7,186 nucleotides of DNA. Source: Planctomycetaceae bacterium (GTDB lineage Bacteria; Planctomycetota; Planctomycetia; Pirellulales; UBA1268). A program made the translations under genes and the position numbers. This document shows, piece by piece, positions 1 through 5,072 of this stretch (the first letter of the stretch is position 1; every line of letters starts with the position of its first letter). Location: positions 1 through 7,186 of the forward strand of contig CANETO010000090.1 of NCBI GenBank assembly GCA_947440895.1. Reading direction: 5' to 3'. The notes under the pieces are model-generated. The model saw only the letters and a program-made list of their open reading frames with translations. It had not been told where the DNA came from and ran no database searches.

Positions 1-70
1 GCCGCCGCGGCCCCCGCGACGAGACTTTTGCCGCCCCCGAAGCCGGTGCAACACCAAATTCGAACGCGCT
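1..70. other. Sequence downstream of cheR; possible 3' end of a convergent gene
   Basis: On the plus strand the frame starting at base 3 is open from the left edge and stops with TAG at 72-74. It reads as a short tail ending DETFAAPEAGATPNSNAL. That stop and the cheR stop share the palindrome CTAG (71-74). The stretch is too short to prove coding. A small GC hairpin (6-10 with 14-18, three-base loop) has no T-run inside the window, so no terminator can be called. Confidence 0.2.
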
Positions 71-904
71 CTAGCGTGGCTTGGGGCGGTAGTAGCTGCA
101 GCCCACGCCGGTGAGGCGTTCGTAGCCGTTTTCCGTGCCGATGAGCGACTCGGCGCCCCCAAGGAAAAGAGCACCATCAGGCCGCAGAACATGCCGAATC
201 CGCTCGACGAGTGTCGCCCGAGTGGCGATGTCGAAATAGATCATCACGTTGCGGACGAACACGATGTCGCACAGGGGCATCATGGGCCAGGTGGTGTTGA
301 GGTTCAGCGTGCGGAATTCCACCAGCCGACGGCAGTCCTGCGAGATGCTCCACTTGCCCTGGAGTGGTCGGAAATACTTCTGGAGCAACTCGGGAGATAG
401 CCCCCGGGCCGTCTCGAGATTGTTGAAGACCCCCGCGCGGGCCTGCGTCAGCACGGTCTCGGAGAAGTCGGTGGCAAGAATTCTCACCTGCCACGAGCCG
501 AGCAGATCGCGGAAGTGTTCGTTGAGGAGAATGGCAATGCTGTAGGGCTCCTGGCCGGTGGAGCAGGCGGCCGACCAAAAGGTCAGCTGCCGCTGGGCGG
601 CCCGGCGCTCAATCAGTGCGGGAATCAGCTGCTGCCGGAGCGTTTCGAACGGACTCCTGTCGCGAAAGAACGAGGTCTCGTGGGTCATCATCGCGCTGAG
701 CACGTCGCGTTCGAGCGTCGGGTCGATCCCCTTGCGAATCCGATCGATCAGCGTGTCGAGGCTGGGGATCGCCCGCTGACGGACGATCGGCATCAGCCGT
801 GCCACGACGAGGTATTCCTTTGATCCATCGATGACGACGCCGGTCCGCTTGCGCAGCAGTTCGCACAGGTAGGTAAACTGCGGCGCACCGACCTTCATGA
901 GCAT
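71..904 (-). CDS. cheR: Chemotaxis receptor methyltransferase CheR
   Basis: CheR transfers methyl groups from S-adenosylmethionine to glutamates on the receptor's cytoplasmic helices, opposing CheB. The 277-residue length is normal for a stand-alone CheR. Residues 8-75 form the N-terminal helical domain, followed by the family signature MTHETSFFRD (73-82). The methyltransferase domain follows: the SAM-binding loop SAACSTGQEPYS is at 111-122, ATDFS with D146 at 144-148, the small beta-subdomain at about 160-200, VFVRNVMIYFD at 215-225 and LFLGGAESL at 246-254. No TPR or other extra domain is fused. The receptor encoded next to it lacks a C-terminal CheR-docking pentapeptide, so methylation is probably tether-independent (inference). 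The outermost ATG is used here; the ATG at 898 has better spacing to GAGG. The TAG stop is the last feature of the cluster. Confidence 0.96.
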   Translation of the reverse strand: MLMKVGAPQFTYLCELLRKRTGVVIDGSKEYLVVARLMPIVRQRAIPSLDTLIDRIRKGIDPTLERDVLSAMMTHETSFFRDRSPFETLRQQLIPALIERRAAQRQLTFWSAACSTGQEPYSIAILLNEHFRDLLGSWQVRILATDFSETVLTQARAGVFNNLETARGLSPELLQKYFRPLQGKWSISQDCRRLVEFRTLNLNTTWPMMPLCDIVFVRNVMIYFDIATRATLVERIRHVLRPDGALFLGGAESLIGTENGYERLTGVGCSYYRPKPR

Positions 905-907
905 GTG

Positions 908-911
908 CCTC
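908..911 (-). promoter_or_regulatory. Probable ribosome binding site of cheR
   Basis: GAGG on the minus strand lies only three bases before the ATG at 904-902 but nine bases before a second in-frame ATG at 898-896. The spacing favours the second ATG, which would make CheR two residues shorter (275, MKVGAPQF). Confidence 0.5.
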
Positions 912-916
912 GTGCG

Positions 917-2362
917 TCAGACGCCACGGCGTTTCAGTCGCAGAGCCACTTCGACGCCAATCTGCTGCAGCGGCAGAATGGCATCCGCCAGCCCCGCGCG
1001 GACGATCTCGCCCGGCATTCCCCAGACGACGCTCGTGAATTCATCCTGCGCGATCACCGATCCCCCGGCCTCGACGATGAGTCGTGAGCCCTGCAGGCCG
1101 TCGCGGCCCATGCCGGTGAGCACGACGCCAAGCGTGCCGGCACCCCACAGCCGTGCCGCCGATCGAAAGAGAACGTCCGCCGCCGGACGGCAGGAGTTTT
1201 CCGGTGGATCTTCCGTCAGTCGCACCCGTGGTGTCCCTGCTTCGCCGACGACTTCGAGATGGCGGCCGCCCGGCGCGAGGAGGACGTCTCCCGGCCGGAT
1301 GTCCTGCCCCGCCTGGGCCTCCCGGACGAGGGCGTTACAGAGCTTGGACAACCGCTCTGCCAGTTGGGCCGTGAAGAATGCGGGCATGTGCTGCACGATC
1401 AGCACGGGCACCCGGACCGAGGAGACAAACGCCGGAAGCATTTCGGCCAGCGCCGTCGGGCCACCGGTCGACACGGCGATGACGATGCCCCGGATCGGCT
1501 CCCGACGGGCCGAGGCGGGAGGGCGGGCCACGACTGCCGGCGCCGCTCGCACGGCCGGACCACCTCTGGGCACCAACTGCTTGATCTTCACGATGACGTC
1601 GTCGCGGATACGGGCGGCGACCTCATCGGCGGTCTGGGCTGCGGGCTTGGCAACGTAGTCGTTCGCTCCTGCCAAGAGCGCATCGAGCGTGGCTCGCGTT
1701 CCCCGTTCGGTGAGGCTCGAGAACATGAGCACCGGCAGCTTCGGGTGCGTGCGTCGAATCTGCCGTAGGGTCGAGATTCCGTCGAGCACAGGCATTTCGA
1801 CGTCGAGAAGCACGAGATCGGGCGGACTGGCGGTGATGCTCGCCAGTGCGACCTCTCCGTTGACGGCCGTGCCGACGACCTTCAGGTCGGGATCGGCTCC
1901 AAGCGTGGCCGAGAGCACGTTACGGATCGTGGCCGAATCATCGACGATGAGCACGCGGATCGGGCCACGGCTGCCGGCCGCCGCTGCCTCAGCAGTCGTG
2001 CACACGCCGAGACTCACGAGCTTGCGGGCCAGCGCTTCGGGGGTGAATGGCTTGGCGAGAAAATCATCGGCGCCCGCGGCGATCGCGGCGGCGATCTGGT
2101 CCTTGTCGCTCTCCGTAGAAACCATCAGCAGTTTGAGATCGCGGTGGGCTGGATTCGCCCGCAGCCTGCGGAGCAGTTCGATGCCGTCCATGATCGGCAT
2201 CTGCCAGTTGATGGTGACGAGGTCCGGCCGCCCCAGGGTGGCGAGTGCCGCGAGCGCCTCGAGTCCATTGGTCGCCTCCGTGCAGTCGAATCGGAGGTCA
2301 CGGAGCACCCGTGCGAGGATGCTGCGGCTCGGCTTCGAGTCGTCAACAACAAGCGCACGCAC
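917..2362 (-). CDS. cheB: CheY-like receiver fused to CheB methylesterase (REC-REC-CheB)
   Basis: CheB removes methyl groups from receptor glutamates (and deamidates glutamines), with activity normally switched on by phosphotransfer from CheA. The protein has 481 residues, about 130 more than a usual CheB, because of an extra N-terminal receiver. REC1 (about 1-119) resembles CheY (NWQMPIMDG, AKPFTPEAL) and keeps D7, D8, S82 and K104, but the phosphoacceptor position is N52 (codon AAC), not Asp. REC2 (about 134-245) is a typical CheB receiver with D141, D142, phosphoacceptor D187, S215 and K239. A linker of about 30-40 residues leads to the esterase domain (about 290-478). Its catalytic triad is visible: S298 in AVSTGG, H325 in VQHMP and D421 in TGMGRDG. 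The gene starts with GTG and ends 12 bases before cheR. The esterase call is firm; the role of REC1 is unknown. Confidence 0.95.
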   Translation of the reverse strand: MRALVVDDSKPSRSILARVLRDLRFDCTEATNGLEALAALATLGRPDLVTINWQMPIMDGIELLRRLRANPAHRDLKLLMVSTESDKDQIAAAIAAGADDFLAKPFTPEALARKLVSLGVCTTAEAAAAGSRGPIRVLIVDDSATIRNVLSATLGADPDLKVVGTAVNGEVALASITASPPDLVLLDVEMPVLDGISTLRQIRRTHPKLPVLMFSSLTERGTRATLDALLAGANDYVAKPAAQTADEVAARIRDDVIVKIKQLVPRGGPAVRAAPAVVARPPASARREPIRGIVIAVSTGGPTALAEMLPAFVSSVRVPVLIVQHMPAFFTAQLAERLSKLCNALVREAQAGQDIRPGDVLLAPGGRHLEVVGEAGTPRVRLTEDPPENSCRPAADVLFRSAARLWGAGTLGVVLTGMGRDGLQGSRLIVEAGGSVIAQDEFTSVVWGMPGEIVRAGLADAILPLQQIGVEVALRLKRRGV

Positions 2363-2370
2363 GTCCGTAT

Positions 2371-2377
2371 CCTCCCT
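2371..2377 (-). promoter_or_regulatory. Ribosome binding site of cheB
   Basis: AGGGAGG on the minus strand lies eight bases before a GTG at 2362-2360. It supports GTG as the real start, with the receiver domain beginning at once (MRALVVDDS). It sits in the 45-base gap after mcp, the largest gap in the cluster. Confidence 0.8.
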
Positions 2378-2407
2378 GAGTGACTGGCAGTGGAACCGAC
2401 AGCCGGT

Positions 2408-4579
2408 TTAGGACCGCCGGTATTCGTCGACCAGCCGCTGCAACGCCTGTGCCATCCGCGAGAGTTCCTGCGAAGAAACCTGCGTATTCGAGGCTCCCTC
2501 CGCAGTGCTCTGGGCCGCTTGCGCCACCTGGACGATGTTCTCGGCAATTTCGGACGAACCGGTGGTCGCTTCGGCGATGTTGCGGCTGATTTCGCTGGTG
2601 GTCACCGACTGTTCCTCGACGGCCGTGGCGATCCGGGTCTGCAACGCATCGATCGACTCGATCACGGCCCGGATACCGCCGATATCCGATACGGCCCGCC
2701 GCGTGTCACTCTGCATCGCCTCGATCTTGGCACCGATATCTTCCGTGGCACGGGCGGTTTCGCGAGCGAGATCCTTGACCTCGTTGGCGACTACGGCGAA
2801 TCCCCGGCCCGCTTCCCCGGCCCGCGCGGCCTCGATCGTGGCATTGAGAGCGAGCAGGTTTGTTTGTTCCGCGATCGACGTAATCACCTTCACGACCTTG
2901 CCGATCTCGGCGCTCGAGCGGCCGAGGGCATCCATCGTCGTCGATGCGGTGCCCGCCATATCGACTGCCTGCTTCGCGACTGAGGCAGCATCCTGGGCGC
3001 TCTTGGCGATCTCATGAATGCTCGACACAAGGTTTTCGATCGATCCCGAAACCGTGCCGGCATTGCTGCTGACCTGTTCCGCCGCCGCCGAGACGAGATT
3101 GGCCTGCGCCGTGGTCTGCTCGGCCGCCGCGCTCATCTGTTGGCTTACGCTCGTCAGTTCCTCGGAGGAACTGGCCAATGCATGCGTGTTGTCGACGATG
3201 CCACTGACAAGGGCCGCCTGGCGGTTCGACTCCCGCGTGAGACGGCGGGCGATGCCGGATGATACGAGCAGGACGCCGGCCGTCGTGAGGCCGAAGATGG
3301 TGAGCGCAAAATTCCGGAGCCGATGGATCGGTGCCAGCACCTCTGACTCGTCGATCTCGGAGATCAGTGCCCAGCGGACCGTGCCCCGGTCGGAGGCTTC
3401 GTCGCGGTGGATCGTCACAGGGCACCACGAAGAGAGCACGGGCTTGTTACGGTAGTCGATATTGAGCGCCGTTCCCGATTGGCCCTCGTCGAGAGCACTT
3501 TTGACCGGCAAGGTATTCACCTTGATTTTTGGATCGATGATCGTGGTCGTGACGCCCAACTCGCTGGCAAACCGGGAGTTGCTGCGGAACGTTCGGTCGG
3601 AACCGATGGCGTAGGTCTCGCCGGTCGTTCCCATGCCGGTCGTTTCGCCGATGATCTCGTTGGCCCGATCGATCGGGATCTGGAAGGCGACAACGCCGAC
3701 GAGTTGTCGGCCATCGTAGAGTGGCACCGCGAGGAAACTGGCCGGCTCCATACAGGAGGGGAAGTAGCGGGTGAATGGCCCGTAGGCCACCGCGTCCCGG
3801 CGGCCACTGCCGACCGCCTCGAGGAAGGCGGCCGCCAGGCTGGTGCCCACCAGCGGACCGGTCCGCAGCGAGGCGGCGAAGTCAGCTTCTTTATGCACCG
3901 TATACAGGATGCGGCCCGTTTCCGCGTCGATCAGAAACACGTCGGCGAGACCATATTTCTGAAGGATGCTGCGGAACAGCGGGTGGAAGGAGGCGTGGAC
4001 CTTCGAGTAGGTCGACTCGTCGTCTGCCGCGTCGAGCAACAGTTTGGAACCGATTGCGTGCTCGTTGTTGCGGAGGTAGAGGTTCTGGAGGTAGGCGCCG
4101 GTATCGTCGAGAGCCTCGACGTATGGGATGGTCACCGGTTCGCTGCTGGCTCTCTTCCGATACTCCGTGGCAAATTCGCCGACGTAATACGAGTCGAGTT
4201 CCCGCCGGGATCGAGCCACTGCCTTGTCGTCGGCGGTATTGTCGGTGAGGACGGTGGTGATCGCGGCCTGGAACTGTTTGCAGGCATCGATCGCCATGCG
4301 GTCTTCGGAAAGCACGCGGATCTCGTCGTGCAACGTCTGGAAGTAGCGTTCGACCGACTTGGCAGTAATCGTGCGGACGGTCTCCAGCTTTGCGAACACC
4401 TCAGCCGTCAATGAGTTTGCCGCCGATCGATAGGTGGCGATGCCCATCAGGGCCAGCGGGATCAGCGAGACCGCCAGCAGCGCCAGCAGCAGCCGGTTGC
4501 CGAGTAGGGAACGCCAGCCTCCAGTTGTCGCGCGCCGCGTGCTATCAATGGTCGCTGAGTCGAGGTTATACGGTGCCAT
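2408..4579 (-). CDS. Methyl-accepting chemotaxis protein, double-Cache-like sensor, no HAMP domain
   Basis: This is a transmembrane chemoreceptor of 723 residues that senses a ligand outside the membrane and controls CheA through CheW. After a short cytoplasmic tail, TM1 is at about 28-49. The external part (about 50-420) starts with helices and continues with two PAS/Cache-like modules (about 150-300 and 315-412; landmarks DVFLIDAETGRILYTV, GETYAIGSDRTFRSNSRF and VRWALISEIDESE). TM2 is at about 422-443. Only about 25 residues then separate TM2 from the SSEEL coiled coil, so no HAMP domain fits. The hairpin tip (about 571-600, EQTNLLALNATIEAARAGEA) is canonical, with E583, R586 and E589 matching Tsr E385, R388 and E391. 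Likely methylation pairs are E487/Q488, E501/Q502 and E656/Q657. The C-terminus (VDEYRRS) has no CheR-binding NWETF-type pentapeptide. The ligand cannot be told from the sequence; I see no clear amino-acid-binding Cache motif. Confidence 0.95.
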   Translation of the reverse strand: MAPYNLDSATIDSTRRATTGGWRSLLGNRLLLALLAVSLIPLALMGIATYRSAANSLTAEVFAKLETVRTITAKSVERYFQTLHDEIRVLSEDRMAIDACKQFQAAITTVLTDNTADDKAVARSRRELDSYYVGEFATEYRKRASSEPVTIPYVEALDDTGAYLQNLYLRNNEHAIGSKLLLDAADDESTYSKVHASFHPLFRSILQKYGLADVFLIDAETGRILYTVHKEADFAASLRTGPLVGTSLAAAFLEAVGSGRRDAVAYGPFTRYFPSCMEPASFLAVPLYDGRQLVGVVAFQIPIDRANEIIGETTGMGTTGETYAIGSDRTFRSNSRFASELGVTTTIIDPKIKVNTLPVKSALDEGQSGTALNIDYRNKPVLSSWCPVTIHRDEASDRGTVRWALISEIDESEVLAPIHRLRNFALTIFGLTTAGVLLVSSGIARRLTRESNRQAALVSGIVDNTHALASSSEELTSVSQQMSAAAEQTTAQANLVSAAAEQVSSNAGTVSGSIENLVSSIHEIAKSAQDAASVAKQAVDMAGTASTTMDALGRSSAEIGKVVKVITSIAEQTNLLALNATIEAARAGEAGRGFAVVANEVKDLARETARATEDIGAKIEAMQSDTRRAVSDIGGIRAVIESIDALQTRIATAVEEQSVTTSEISRNIAEATTGSSEIAENIVQVAQAAQSTAEGASNTQVSSQELSRMAQALQRLVDEYRRS

Positions 4580-5072
4580 TGGGGGCTCCTTGTCGTTTGA
4601 GAAGCAGCTCACGCTGCCGGGCCAGCGGCTGTACGATGCGCTGGGGATCGAGAAAATAAACAAGCCTGCCGGCATCGGCGAATACGCCGGTGACCGCGTC
4701 GTTCGGAGTGTCGGGCGACGGCTTGGACGGGTGTTCGATCTGATGATCCGCCACCTCGATCACATCGAGCATTTCGTCCACGAGCAGGCTGTACCAGTCG
4801 TCGTGGAGGCGGATCACGAGGTGCGTGCGGCTGGCAGACGATTCTGCGTCGATCAGACCAAGCCTGCGTCGCATGTCAATGACCGGAACGATCCGGCCTC
4901 GGAGATGGAGGAGGCCGATCACCGCCTCAGCTGCGTGCGGCACGCGGGTGATCCTTCCATCGCGCAGCACCTCTGTCACGCCCGTCGAGGCGACCGCGAA
5001 GCAGTCGCCGCCGACGAGAAAGCAGCAGTGGCGGGTGTCGTGGTGGATGTCTGACATGGCGGGGGCGATCAT
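4566..5072 (-). CDS. cheW: Chemotaxis coupling protein CheW
   Basis: CheW is a cytoplasmic adaptor with a double beta-barrel that links receptor hairpin tips to the P5 domain of CheA. The 168-residue protein is one CheW domain (about residues 14-148), a normal length. Diagnostic is the central stretch at residues 53-72, HLRGRIVPVIDM, whose R58 matches the conserved receptor-contact arginine (NLRG in E. coli CheW). TEVLR at 33-37, LLVDEMLDVIEV at 96-107 and GRLVYFLDP at 135-143 match later strands. The start at 5072 makes an ATGA overlap with the cheA stop, which suggests translational coupling. A second Met at residue 6 (5057-5055, MSDIHH) is an alternative start; neither has a clear Shine-Dalgarno sequence. 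The C-terminus is basic, and its last codons overlap the start of the receptor gene by 14 bases. Confidence 0.95.
   Translation of the reverse strand: MIAPAMSDIHHDTRHCCFLVGGDCFAVASTGVTEVLRDGRITRVPHAAEAVIGLLHLRGRIVPVIDMRRRLGLIDAESSASRTHLVIRLHDDWYSLLVDEMLDVIEVADHQIEHPSKPSPDTPNDAVTGVFADAGRLVYFLDPQRIVQPLARQRELLLKRQGAPNGTV
4586..4591 (-). promoter_or_regulatory. Ribosome binding site of the mcp gene
   Basis: On the minus strand AAGGAG stands six bases before the ATG at 4579-4577. It lies inside the end of cheW. It decides the receptor start: the ATG at 4675 opens the same frame but would add 32 residues of unlikely sequence and a 110-base overlap with cheW. Confidence 0.8.

Noticed and set aside
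6..18. GC hairpin (CGCGG / CCGCG) downstream of cheR as the operon terminator
   Set aside because: Five-pair stem in very GC-rich sequence; any T-run on the minus strand would be outside the window, so it cannot be supported.
897..1658. Open frame of 253 codons on the plus strand opposite cheB
   Set aside because: Ser/Arg/Thr-rich translation typical of an antisense shadow; the minus-strand CheB catalytic motifs fully explain this stretch.
2006..2362. A separate cheY gene upstream of cheB
   Set aside because: The frame runs without a stop from the receiver into the second receiver and the esterase domain, so it is one fused gene rather than two.
2394..2408. Small inverted repeat (AACCG / CGGTT, five-base loop) just after the mcp stop, as a terminator
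   Set aside because: The stem is only five pairs and has no T-run on the minus strand; cheB follows closely with a strong ribosome site, so a full terminator is unlikely.
3407..4414. Open frame of 335 codons on the plus strand
   Set aside because: It lies wholly antisense to the receptor gene, shows no recognisable domain, and is expected from GC-rich codon bias on the opposite strand.
4580..4675. An upstream ATG at 4675-4673 that would extend the receptor by 32 residues
   Set aside because: It would overlap cheW by 110 bases and give an unlikely N-terminus. The ATG at 4579 has AAGGAG at six bases and leads straight into a normal receptor tail and TM1.
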